Assembly: GCA_016432725.1 (NCBI GenBank)
Contig: JACJDG010000003.1
Span: forward strand, 1,054,001 to 1,118,000
Direction of reading: 5' to 3'
DNA: 64,000 bases
Source: Streptomyces sp. DHE7-1
GTDB lineage: Bacteria; Actinomycetota; Actinomycetes; Streptomycetales; Streptomycetaceae
The translations under genes were made by a program, and so were the position numbers. The stretch's first letter is position 1. Each line of letters begins with the position of its first letter. Below are positions 1 to 8,049 of this stretch, piece after piece. The notes beneath the pieces are model-generated. The model did not search any database and was not told the origin of the DNA. It saw only the letters and a program-made list of their open reading frames with translations.

Positions 1-1
1 G

Positions 2-187
2 CGGCTGCGGGAGCCGGGCGGCGGGATCCGGATCGAGGGGACGCGGGCGGTCGCCGATCCACGCGTCCATCTCGTCGGCTACGGCCCCTCGGCCAGTACC
101 GTCGGCGCGAACCGGGCCGGACGCTCGGCCGTCCGGGACATCGTGCGGCTGCTGCCCGGGGACCCGGTCCGGCCGGTCGCCGCGTGA
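2..187 (+). CDS. FAD-dependent oxidoreductase, C-terminal end (partial)
   Basis: The window opens inside a plus-strand gene; the last 61 codons are read in frame 2 and end with TGA at 185-187. The tail contains HLVGYGPSASTVGANRAGR, a block I associate with the end of FAD/NAD(P)-dependent flavoprotein monooxygenases (pyridine nucleotide-disulfide oxidoreductase fold), where the glycine-rich stretch lies next to the cofactor. Upstream dinucleotide-binding motifs are outside the window, so the substrate cannot be judged. The next gene, 12 bp away, is convergent. The family call rests on one short motif. Confidence 0.5.
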   Translation, partial: RLREPGGGIRIEGTRAVADPRVHLVGYGPSASTVGANRAGRSAVRDIVRLLPGDPVRPVAA

Positions 188-199
188 CGTTCCACCGGT

Positions 200-1090
200 T
201 CAGCTCGGCGGCTGGGTGACCGAGGGCTGCCGCGGGCTGCCGCTGGGCTGCCGTGACGGTGTGGCGCTCTGGTGGCGGGCGTTGAACTCGGCGACGTTGC
301 GCAGGTGTTCGGCGTAGTCGGCGGTGAAGCGGGTGTCGCCGGGCTTGACCGTGACGTAGTACAGCCAGTCGCCGGACGGCGGACTGGTCACGGCGCGCAT
401 CGCCTCCGGGCCGGGGTTGCCGATCGGGGTGGGCGGCAGCCCGACGCGCTGGTAGGAGTTGTACGGGCTGTTCGAGTCGGCGTGGTCGCCGGCGTTGCCG
501 CCGGTGCGGTTCAGTGCGTAGTTGAGCGTGGAGCCCACCTGCAGCGGCATGCCCCGCTGCAGCCGGTTGAGGATGACCCGCGCCACCTTCCCCATGTCGG
601 CCTTGGCGGTCGACTCGGCCTGGACGATGCTGGCGACGATGACCGTCTGGTAGACGTTCAGCGTGTTGCGCTGCGCCCCGGCGGCCACCGGTGTCGTGTC
701 GAACCTCTTGCCCGCCGTGTCGACCATGAGCCGCAGCAGCGACTCGGGGGTGGTGCCCTTCGTGAGGGGATAGGCCGCCGGGAAGAGGTAGCCCTCCGGA
801 TTGCCCGCCGCCTCCTTGGGCAGCTTGAGGCCGGCCTTGCCCAGTGACTTCCGGGTGCTGCCCGGGGGCAGTTCGAGGGCCTTGTCGACGGCCTCGTACA
901 CCTGGTTCGCGCGCCGGCCCTCCGGGATGACCAGCGTGCGGGGCCCGGGCTGCTCCGTACGTCCGCTCGCCAGGCTCAGCAGCGGCACCGCCACGGCGGT
1001 GCCGGCCAGGACGGCGCCGGTCACGACGAGGACGAGCTTGCCCCGGCGCGTCAGTCGCATCGTGCTCCGTGGTGGAGTGTTCATCTGCAT
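200..1090 (-). CDS. mltG: MltG/YceG-like endolytic murein transglycosylase
   Basis: A 296-residue membrane-anchored protein. A short basic N terminus is followed by one hydrophobic segment (about residues 20-42), then a YceG domain to about residue 270 and a Ser/Pro-rich tail. The typical block SIVQAESTAKADMGKVARVILNRL is present, shown here only by its core QAES...VARVILNRL; the glutamate of QAES is the expected catalytic residue. NSPYNSY and GLPPTPIGNPG, also family hallmarks, follow. MltG cleaves nascent glycan strands on the outer face of the membrane and sets chain length. It is shorter than the housekeeping MltG of the aroE-adjacent locus in actinobacteria, so it is probably a paralogue. 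Confidence 0.85.
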   Translation of the reverse strand: MQMNTPPRSTMRLTRRGKLVLVVTGAVLAGTAVAVPLLSLASGRTEQPGPRTLVIPEGRRANQVYEAVDKALELPPGSTRKSLGKAGLKLPKEAAGNPEGYLFPAAYPLTKGTTPESLLRLMVDTAGKRFDTTPVAAGAQRNTLNVYQTVIVASIVQAESTAKADMGKVARVILNRLQRGMPLQVGSTLNYALNRTGGNAGDHADSNSPYNSYQRVGLPPTPIGNPGPEAMRAVTSPPSGDWLYYVTVKPGDTRFTADYAEHLRNVAEFNARHQSATPSRQPSGSPRQPSVTQPPS

Positions 1091-1161
1091 GCGGGCACGG
1101 TAATACGCGCATGGTCACAAACCCGACATATCGTCAGCTTGTCGGCGAGGGCCGCCGTATG

Positions 1162-2964
1162 TCAGCCCGCCGGTGCCAGCCGGGCGTCCCGGCGCACCAG
1201 GGCCGCGTACCGTCCGTCCAGTTCCAGCAGCTCCTCGTGCGTGCCCCGTTCGGCGACCCGGCCGGAGTCCAGGACCACGATCTGGTCGGCACCGCGGACG
1301 GTGGACAGGCGGTGGGCGATGGTGAGGGTCGTCCGGTCGGCCGAGAGGGCGTCGATGGCCTGCTGCACGGCGGCCTCCGTACGGGTGTCCAGGGCGCTGG
1401 TCGCCTCGTCCAGGATGAGCACCGGCGGATCGCGCAGGATGGTGCGGGCTATCGCCAGACGCTGCTTCTCGCCGCCGGAGAAGCGGTGGCCGCGTTCGCC
1501 TACGACGGTCTCGTAGCCGTCGGGCAGCGCGGAGATGTGGTCGTGGATCTGGGCGGCCCGGGCCGCCTCGTACAGCTCCTCGTCGGTGGCGTCCGGCTTG
1601 GCGAAGCGGAGGTTGTCGGCCACCGAGGCGTGGAAGAGGTACGTCTCCTGCGAGACGACTCCGACGGCGCGGGCGAGGGTGTCGAAGTCGAGGTCGCGCA
1701 CGTCCACCCCGTCGAGGGTGACGCGGCCTCCGGTGACGTCGTACAGCCGGGGCACCAGGCAGCCGAGGGTGGACTTGCCGGCGCCGGTGGGACCGACGAC
1801 GGCGAGGCTCCCGCCGGCGGGCACGGTGATGTCGAGCCCGTCGAGGACCGGGACGCCCTTGCCGTCGTAGCGGAACTCGACGTCTTCGAAGCGCACTTCG
1901 CCCTTGACCGTGTCGAGGCGGACCGGCCGCTCACGCTCGGTGATGTCGACGGGCAGGTCCAGGTACTCGAAGATGCGCTGGAAGAGGGCGAGGGAGGTCT
2001 GCACCTGCACGCCGGTCGCCAGCAGGCTCACCGCCGGGCGGAACAGGCCCTGCTGGAGCGAGACGAAGGCCACGATGGTGCCGAGCGAGACCTGCGGCCC
2101 GCCGAACTGCAGGGCGAGCCCAGCGGTCCAGTAGATGACGGCGGGCATGGCGGCCATGACGATCGTGATCACGGCCATCCGCCAGCGGCCGGCCATGTTG
2201 GACCTCACCTCGAGGTCCACCAGCTGTTCGGACTCCGCGGCGAAGGAGGCGGTGAGCGAGTCGGAGCGCCCCATGGTGCGGCCGAGCAGGATGCCGCTGA
2301 CGGAGAGCGACTCGGTGACCGTGGCGGCCATCGCGGCCATCTGCTTCTGGCGCCGGGTGGTGATCCTCTTGCGCTCGTTGCCGACACGGCGGCTGATCCA
2401 GACGAACACCGGCAGCAGGAGGAGCGAGACGAGGGTGAGCCGCCAGTCGAGGGCCACCATCGCGACGATGGTGGCGACGACGCTGGTGGCGTTGGAGACC
2501 AGCGAGGTGGCGGTGGAGGTGACGGTCGCCTGCATGCCGCCGATGTCGTTGGCGATGCGGGACTGCACCTCACCGGTGCGGGTGCGGGTGAAGAAGGCGA
2601 GCGACATGCGCTGCAGGCGGCCGTAGACGGCCGTGCGCAGGTCGTGCATGACGCGCTGGCCGACGGTGGTCGAGATCAGGGTCTGCAGGACGCCGAAGAC
2701 GCTGGAGAGCACGGCGCTCAGGATCATGCCGAGCGCGAGCAGGCTCAGCAGGCCGGTACGCCGCTCGGGGATCGCCACGTCGAGGATCTCCTTGAGGAGG
2801 AACGGCGTGGCCACCGAGACCAGCGACGAGGCGCCGACCAGCAGGCCGACGATCGCGAGACGCCCGCGGTACGGGCGGAAGAGCTTCAGGATGCGGCGCA
2901 CCTGCCGGGGCTGCTCACCGGCGTCGGCAGGCGGGGTCCAGGAGGGTTCTCGTTCGGGATGCAT
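1162..2964 (-). CDS. ABC exporter, fused permease-ATPase
   Basis: A 600-residue half-transporter with six predicted membrane helices in residues about 40-330 and one ATPase domain in about 360-590. Walker A is VGPTGAGKST, signature FSGGEKQRLAIAR, Walker [13 protein letters not shown] and H-loop TIAHRLSTV, so the ATPase looks fully competent and would act as a homodimer. The architecture is that of multidrug/lipid exporters (MsbA/LmrA type). It is divergent from a MarR regulator across a 112-bp region containing an inverted repeat, which suggests MarR-controlled drug export. The substrate is not deducible. Confidence 0.9.
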   Translation of the reverse strand: MHPEREPSWTPPADAGEQPRQVRRILKLFRPYRGRLAIVGLLVGASSLVSVATPFLLKEILDVAIPERRTGLLSLLALGMILSAVLSSVFGVLQTLISTTVGQRVMHDLRTAVYGRLQRMSLAFFTRTRTGEVQSRIANDIGGMQATVTSTATSLVSNATSVVATIVAMVALDWRLTLVSLLLLPVFVWISRRVGNERKRITTRRQKQMAAMAATVTESLSVSGILLGRTMGRSDSLTASFAAESEQLVDLEVRSNMAGRWRMAVITIVMAAMPAVIYWTAGLALQFGGPQVSLGTIVAFVSLQQGLFRPAVSLLATGVQVQTSLALFQRIFEYLDLPVDITERERPVRLDTVKGEVRFEDVEFRYDGKGVPVLDGLDITVPAGGSLAVVGPTGAGKSTLGCLVPRLYDVTGGRVTLDGVDVRDLDFDTLARAVGVVSQETYLFHASVADNLRFAKPDATDEELYEAARAAQIHDHISALPDGYETVVGERGHRFSGGEKQRLAIARTILRDPPVLILDEATSALDTRTEAAVQQAIDALSADRTTLTIAHRLSTVRGADQIVVLDSGRVAERGTHEELLELDGRYAALVRRDARLAPAG

Positions 2965-3027
2965 GGGCTCCTACGGAGGTGGCGGGCGGCGGCCGGGACC
3001 GGCCGCCGACGACTGACGGATCGTAGC

Positions 3028-3052
3028 TCATTGTTACCTATACTCACAATGA
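3028..3052. promoter_or_regulatory. Inverted repeat, candidate MarR operator overlapping a -10
   Basis: Perfect 7-bp arms TCATTGT and ACAATGA are separated by 11 bp. The spacer contains TATACT (3039-3044), a good -10 for transcription toward the MarR gene, which would then have a short or absent leader. The dyad lies between the divergent ABC exporter and MarR genes, the usual site of MarR autorepression. Binding is inferred from position and symmetry only. Confidence 0.5.
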
Positions 3053-3076
3053 ACGGCATCCTGATATTGTTCCCGC

Positions 3077-3526
3077 ATGACCTCCCCCGATCCCGAGGGC
3101 CTGCTCGCCGAGCAGTTGCTGCGGCTCACCCGCCGGGTGCATCGCATCCAGAAACGCCATCTGGAGCTACGGGAGCTGGGTGTCACCCCGGCCCAGTCCC
3201 GGCTGCTGCGCACCCTCGCGCACTACGGCTCGCCCCCGCGCATGGCCGACCTCGCCGAGCGCCTCGAAGTGGTGCCACGCGCGGTGACCACGCTGGTCGA
3301 CGGCCTGGAGGCGAACGGCAAGGTACGCCGGGTGCCGGACCCGTCGAACCGGCGGGTGACCCGGATCGAGCTGACGGACGACGGCCGGGAGACCCTGCGT
3401 GAACTGCGCGGGGCGCGCCGGTCGGCCGCGGAGGAGATACTCGCCCCGCTGACCGAGAAGGAGCGCGCGGTGCTCGGCGTACTCCTGGACACGCTCGTTG
3501 ACTCGGAGACCGCCAAACCCTGCTGA
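3077..3526 (+). CDS. MarR-family transcriptional regulator
   Basis: A 149-residue winged-helix repressor of normal MarR length. The recognition region runs from about residue 55 (PRMADLAERLEVVPRAVTTLV) into a wing with the usual DPSNRRVTRIELT (about residues 88-100). Dimerising helices flank it. No ribosome-binding site is visible upstream of the ATG, which fits a leaderless transcript from the TATACT at 3039. It is divergent from the ABC exporter and probably represses both genes in response to an exported compound. Confidence 0.88.
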   Translation: MTSPDPEGLLAEQLLRLTRRVHRIQKRHLELRELGVTPAQSRLLRTLAHYGSPPRMADLAERLEVVPRAVTTLVDGLEANGKVRRVPDPSNRRVTRIELTDDGRETLRELRGARRSAAEEILAPLTEKERAVLGVLLDTLVDSETAKPC

Positions 3527-3533
3527 ACGCACG

Positions 3534-3573
3534 CGGCCGCCCCCGCCCCGTGCCGCGGGAGCGGGGGCGGCCG
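3534..3573. terminator. Strong hairpin between convergent genes
   Basis: A 13-bp perfect stem (3534-3546 with 3561-3573, core GGCCGCCCCCGC) with a 14-nt loop lies just after the MarR stop and before the end of the convergent PNGase-like gene. No U-tract is present, as is common in streptomycetes. It probably ends transcription from both sides. Confidence 0.6.
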
Positions 3574-3582
3574 GCGGCGGCC

Positions 3583-5205
3583 TCAGCAGCGGCGGCGGTC
3601 CTCCGTCAGCGCGCCCTGCGCCGTGCTCAGCGAACGGTCGTAGCATCCCGCCGAGCCGTCGACGCGGTAGCGCTCGCTGGACGTGCCGACCGCGTGCCGC
3701 TGGTCACGGGGGACGTCGACCGTGTACGCGGCGTCGCCCCGGTAGGTGTCGTCGAGCCGTGACCACGCGGTGCGCCGGCCGTCCTCGCGCCGCACGACCG
3801 TGGCCCGGTCGCCCAGGGTGAGTACGGTGCGCAGCCGGTCGTCCGTACCGAGGGCGGTGGCGCCGTTCATCGTGTACGTCCGGTGGGTGTGCGTCGTCCG
3901 CGCCGGACCGCTCCCCTGGAGCGCGACGGTCTCGTCGTCCGTCCAGGCCGCGTCGAGGCCGTCGGTGTTCTCACCGTCGGTCCAGCGGTGCGCGGAGGTG
4001 TTGGCGAGGGTGCGGGTGACGGTGGTGCTCACGCGGCCGTGCGAGGTGTTCAGGTAGCCGGAGACGGTGAGCCGGTGTCCGGCCTCGGTGTCGACGCGGT
4101 TCTCCGCACCCGGCGTGTAGACCGAGGAGTCGGCGACGTCGGTCGCCTCGGAGCGGGTGAGCGCGCCGGTGACGTGGGCGCGGTGCGCGTCCTGCCACAC
4201 CAGCACGTTCACGGGGGCGCTCCACCCCGACCGGTCGGCGGGCACACCCACCACGGAGACCTCGACGCGGTGCGGGCGGCCGTCGTTCAGGAGCCCGGCG
4301 AACGGTGTGAGGTCGTACTCGACGGGCCGCACGTCGAAGGCGCGCGGCGCCGGGAGGACGTACCAGAGGAAGGGGTTCGACCAACCGCCGGTCCAGACGT
4401 GGGGGAACGGCGCGGCGATCCCCGCGAGTTGTCCGTCGACCTTGATCTGCACCTCGCGGTACGGGCCGTGGTCGGCCTTGCAGGAGTACGCGGCCGGGTC
4501 GGCCACGGTCAGGTACCAGAACTCCTCGCAGCCGCCACCGGATCCGGTGGCGTACACCTCGGCGACGATGCGCTCGCTGTTGCGTGGGGTGGTGAGGGTG
4601 GTGGCGTCGGGTGCGCCGGCGAGGGTGAGGACGCGGTCGGGCGCCGGCGCGTCGGGCCGGCCCCGGTAGAAGGTGAGCGTCACCTTGACGTCGATGACGC
4701 CGGTGTAGGTGTCGTCCACGACGTTGCCGATGAGCATCTCGACCTCCTGCGGGCCGCGGAAGACGTCGCTGTAGCGGGTGACGTCCTTCTCCACGTGCCA
4801 TGCGATGCCGTCGGGCGACGGCTCCGGCGTCGAGGTGCGCAGGATCTCGGCACCGCCGACGCGCAGGTAGCCGAGACGGTCGAACTGCCGGCCCTTCACC
4901 TTGCCGTCGAGTCGCAGGACGACCTTGCTCCAGCGGTCGCCGCAGCCTCGCGGCGGTGTGTAGGCGCCCCGGTAGGGGGTGAAGTCACGGAACTGGTTCT
5001 CGGCCAGGGTGACCCGGCAGGACTTGGTGTGCGGCCGGGTGACGGGCGGGGCTGCGGTCACCGGATCGTGCCAGTCGGTGCCGAACTCGGCGGGAGCGTC
5101 GGCCGCTCGCATCGCCGTCCCGGCGGCGGCCGCGCCGGTGCCGAAGAGCGTGCTCGCCAAGAGGGTCGCCCCCACGAGCATGGACATGACTATCCGTCTT
5201 CTCAT
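3583..5205 (-). CDS. Secreted peptide-N4-asparagine amidase A-like protein
   Basis: A 540-residue exported protein. An N-terminal signal peptide (basic MRRRIV, hydrophobic core to about residue 20, alanine-rich cleavage region near 25-32) precedes a two-part body resembling plant/fungal PNGase A. Residues about 60-190 (CRVTLAENQFRDF, CGDRWSKVVLRLDG, DVTRYSDVF) and 220-340 form the paired beta-sandwich domains, and the C-terminal part is beta-rich. PNGase A releases N-glycans from glycopeptides, so a nutritional role on eukaryotic glycoproteins outside the cell is the natural inference. It is monocistronic between convergent MarR and the following minus-strand gene. Catalytic residues were not assigned. 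Confidence 0.75.
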   Translation of the reverse strand: MRRRIVMSMLVGATLLASTLFGTGAAAAGTAMRAADAPAEFGTDWHDPVTAAPPVTRPHTKSCRVTLAENQFRDFTPYRGAYTPPRGCGDRWSKVVLRLDGKVKGRQFDRLGYLRVGGAEILRTSTPEPSPDGIAWHVEKDVTRYSDVFRGPQEVEMLIGNVVDDTYTGVIDVKVTLTFYRGRPDAPAPDRVLTLAGAPDATTLTTPRNSERIVAEVYATGSGGGCEEFWYLTVADPAAYSCKADHGPYREVQIKVDGQLAGIAAPFPHVWTGGWSNPFLWYVLPAPRAFDVRPVEYDLTPFAGLLNDGRPHRVEVSVVGVPADRSGWSAPVNVLVWQDAHRAHVTGALTRSEATDVADSSVYTPGAENRVDTEAGHRLTVSGYLNTSHGRVSTTVTRTLANTSAHRWTDGENTDGLDAAWTDDETVALQGSGPARTTHTHRTYTMNGATALGTDDRLRTVLTLGDRATVVRREDGRRTAWSRLDDTYRGDAAYTVDVPRDQRHAVGTSSERYRVDGSAGCYDRSLSTAQGALTEDRRRC

Positions 5206-5260
5206 GGGCCCGGTTCTACGGGGCTCCGGGGCCGGCCCGCAATGAGGCGTGGCGCCATCC

Positions 5261-6007
5261 TCACCGGCTCAGCAGCTCCGCCCTGTCCCCCATCACCACC
5301 ACGGGACGCCGGTCCGGATCCAGGGTGCGCAGCAGAACCTCCATGGCCTGCCGGGACATGCTGACGCAGCCCGACGTGCCGCTGCCGTGATCCATGTGCA
5401 GCCAGATACTCCCGCCCTTGCCGTCCCCTTCGGGCCGCCTCGGGTCGTTCGGCGGAGTGCCCCGGACGCGGTTGTAGTCGATGGCGATGACGTAGTCGAA
5501 GTCGTGCCAGTACGGCCTGGCCCACCAGCGCGGGGCGGCGAAGGACCGGTCCTGCGTGTAGGGCAGTTCGGTGCCCGGGTCGTCGAGTACGCCGCCCGCG
5601 TCGGTCAGGGTGTACACACCGACGGGGCTGCGCCGGTCGCCGGAGCGGTGGCCCGTGGTCCAGCCTTTCCTGCCGTTGTGCGCCGGCCAGTCGCGGACGC
5701 GTCGCCACCCCTCGCCGCGCCTGGTGTACAGCACGACCGTGGAGTCCGCCGAGTTCCTGCCCTCGCCGTAGACGGCCACCACCTGTCCGGAACCGGCCGG
5801 GATGCGCCGCCGCAGTCCGGGCCCGACACCCGGGACGCCGTGCGGGTCGCTCGCGTCGATGCCGGACCGCCCGGCCCGGCCGTCCGGTTCCGGGGCACTC
5901 GCACCGCCGCCCGGGGAGCCGCACGCCGCCAGGGCCGCGAGCAGGGTCCCGGCGGCCGTCACCACCCACGCCGCACACCGCGCACTGTCGCTCCGCACGC
6001 GGCCCAT
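5261..6007 (-). CDS. L,D-transpeptidase (YkuD) lipoprotein
   Basis: A 248-residue protein from the ATG at 6007. An upstream ATG at 6049 is in frame but would spoil the signal peptide. The chosen start gives a type II signal with lipobox LAAC and lipidated Cys29. The C-terminal YkuD domain ends with HMDHGSGTSGCVSMS, the H-x-S/T-GC[VI]S-type active site with a nucleophilic cysteine. Such enzymes make 3-3 cross-links in peptidoglycan or attach proteins to it. The early DPHGVPGVGPGLRRRIP and GVYTL segments also fit the family. It is expected on the outer face of the membrane. Confidence 0.85.
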   Translation of the reverse strand: MGRVRSDSARCAAWVVTAAGTLLAALAACGSPGGGASAPEPDGRAGRSGIDASDPHGVPGVGPGLRRRIPAGSGQVVAVYGEGRNSADSTVVLYTRRGEGWRRVRDWPAHNGRKGWTTGHRSGDRRSPVGVYTLTDAGGVLDDPGTELPYTQDRSFAAPRWWARPYWHDFDYVIAIDYNRVRGTPPNDPRRPEGDGKGGSIWLHMDHGSGTSGCVSMSRQAMEVLLRTLDPDRRPVVVMGDRAELLSR

Positions 6008-6222
6008 GCTGGCATCGGCCACCGGTTCATCGTGCGATCTTCCGGACATTCACCCGGCCGGGTCACGGCTTCCGACCGCCGTCCGCCCGCGGTTGGCCGG
6101 AACCCGGCGAATCACGCGGGCCGCCGGGGGAAAACCGGTTGAAATTCCCCGGTCCGCGACGCGACCCTTTCACGGCTTGCCGCCGCTCCCCCGCCCTCCC
6201 TGACACGAGCCACTGGGACGTC

Positions 6223-8049
6223 ATGCGAATCCAAGACCTTCCGTATCCCGATCCGGGCGTACCGGACGCGCGTTCGGGTCCTCACCTCCTGTGGTGGCTC
6301 TGGCGCAACCAGCTGGGCGGCCAGCTCAAGGCGCTGGCGTGGGGCCTGCTCCACTTCGTGGCCGTGTCCGCGCTGCCCTTCTGCGTCGGTCTCGCCGTCC
6401 AGGCCGTCGTGGACCGCTCCGGCAGCCGACTCGCCCTGACCGGAGGCCTGATGGCGTTGTGCGGCACGGCCATCGCGGTCGGCGACACCTTCCTGCACCG
6501 GTCCGCCGTCACCAACTGGATCACAGCCGCTGCCCGGGTCCAGCAGTTGCTGGCCCGCAAGGCGGCCCGACTGGGCTCCGCGCTGACCCGGCGGGTCGCG
6601 GCCGGCGAGGTGGTCGCCGTGTCCACCGGCGACGTGGAGAAGATCGGCTGGTTCGTCGAGGCCGTCTCCCGGTTCACCGCCGCCGCGCTCACCGTCGTCG
6701 TGGTCTGCGTGGGCCTCGTCGTCTACGAGCCCGCTCTCGGCGTGGTCGTCGCCGTGGGACTGCCGGTCGTCGGGCTCGCCGTGCTGCCGCTGCTGCCCCG
6801 GGCCACCCGGCGCGCCGACGTGCAGCGCGAGAAGGCCGGCCGGGCCACCGAGCTGGCCTCGGACACGGTGGCCGGCCTGCGCGTGCTGCGCGGGATCGGC
6901 GGCGAGGAACTCTTCCTCGACCGCTACCGCCGCGCCTCCCAGGAGGTACGTCACGCGGCCGTGCGCAGCGCCCGGATGTGGGCGCTGATCTCCGGGATCC
7001 AGGTGCTGCTTCCGGGGCTGCTGCTGATCGCGGTGGTCTGGCACGGCACCCACCTGGCCCGCCAGGGCCGGATCACGGTCGGTGAACTCGTCACCGTCTA
7101 CAGCGCGGTGATGGTGCTCAACTACCCCTTGCGGCACTTCGAGGAGATCGCGATGGCGTACTCCTTCTCTCGTCCCTCGGCCAAGCGGGCCGCGCGCGTG
7201 CTCGCACTGCGACGGTCCACGGACGCCGGCGGAGTGCGCGGAGCGGAGGTGCCGGCCGGTGACCTGTACGACCCGGCCACCGGCCTGCTCGCGCCCTCCG
7301 GTCTGCTCACCGCGGTGGTGTGCGGCGACCCCGACGCGGCCGGGCGGCTGGCGGAACGCCTGGGCGGCCACCCCGCCGAGGCGGGTACGCCGGTACTGCT
7401 CGGCGGCGTACCGCTCGACGACCTCCCGCTCGACAGCGCCCGCACCGCCGTCCTGGTCCAGGACAAGGACCCGGTGCTGCTGTCCGGAACACTGCGCGAA
7501 CTGCTCGACGTGCCGGCGTCCGGTGCCGTGCGGGCCGAGGACGCACTGGCGGCCGCCCGGTGCGAGGACGTCCTGGACGCGCTGGTGCAGGGGTCGCTGG
7601 ACGCCACCGACCCACTGGACTCGCGTATCACCGAGCGGGGCCGCTCCCTCTCGGGCGGCCAGCGCCAGCGGCTCGCGCTGGCCCGGTCGCTCATCACCGA
7701 CCCCGAGGTACTGGTGCTGGACGAGCCGACCTCCGCCGTCGACTCGCACACCGAGGCCTGGATCGCGCAGGGTCTGCGGCGGCTGCGCTCGGGACGGACG
7801 ACGGTGGTGTTCACGACCTCTCCCCTGCTGCTCGACCACGCGGACCGGGTCGTCCTCGTCCACGACGACGAGGTCGTCACCGTGGGCGTGCACCGTGAAC
7901 TGGTCGACGCGGAGCCGCGGTACCGGGCCGTCGTGACACGGGAGACCGACGCCGAGCGGGCCGCGGCCGAGCGGAACGCGGACCTGCCCGGACGGGGCGC
8001 TCTCCTGGGCGCCTTCGGCCCGCTGGACGAGATCGAGGAGAGCGCATGA
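6223..8049 (+). CDS. ABC exporter half 1, with degenerate nucleotide site
   Basis: A 608-residue permease-ATPase. The start at 6223 was chosen because family similarity begins at MRIQDLP; an upstream ATG (6139) adds 28 unrelated residues. Six membrane helices occupy about residues 25-310. The ATPase domain lacks a P-loop: the expected GxxGxGK[ST] is VCGDPDAAGR. The H-loop histidine is also missing (FTTSPLLL). The signature [15 protein letters not shown] and Walker B VLVLDEPTSAVD are intact. Its stop overlaps the next start by ATGA, so the two halves are coupled and should form a heterodimer. Confidence 0.88.
   Translation: MRIQDLPYPDPGVPDARSGPHLLWWLWRNQLGGQLKALAWGLLHFVAVSALPFCVGLAVQAVVDRSGSRLALTGGLMALCGTAIAVGDTFLHRSAVTNWITAAARVQQLLARKAARLGSALTRRVAAGEVVAVSTGDVEKIGWFVEAVSRFTAAALTVVVVCVGLVVYEPALGVVVAVGLPVVGLAVLPLLPRATRRADVQREKAGRATELASDTVAGLRVLRGIGGEELFLDRYRRASQEVRHAAVRSARMWALISGIQVLLPGLLLIAVVWHGTHLARQGRITVGELVTVYSAVMVLNYPLRHFEEIAMAYSFSRPSAKRAARVLALRRSTDAGGVRGAEVPAGDLYDPATGLLAPSGLLTAVVCGDPDAAGRLAERLGGHPAEAGTPVLLGGVPLDDLPLDSARTAVLVQDKDPVLLSGTLRELLDVPASGAVRAEDALAAARCEDVLDALVQGSLDATDPLDSRITERGRSLSGGQRQRLALARSLITDPEVLVLDEPTSAVDSHTEAWIAQGLRRLRSGRTTVVFTTSPLLLDHADRVVLVHDDEVVTVGVHRELVDAEPRYRAVVTRETDAERAAAERNADLPGRGALLGAFGPLDEIEESA

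Noticed and set aside
1069..3402. Long plus-strand open frame opposite the ABC exporter
   Set aside because: It is antisense to a clear ABC gene with all catalytic motifs; its product is Gly/Arg/Asp-rich and low-complexity, as expected from reading high-GC codons backwards.
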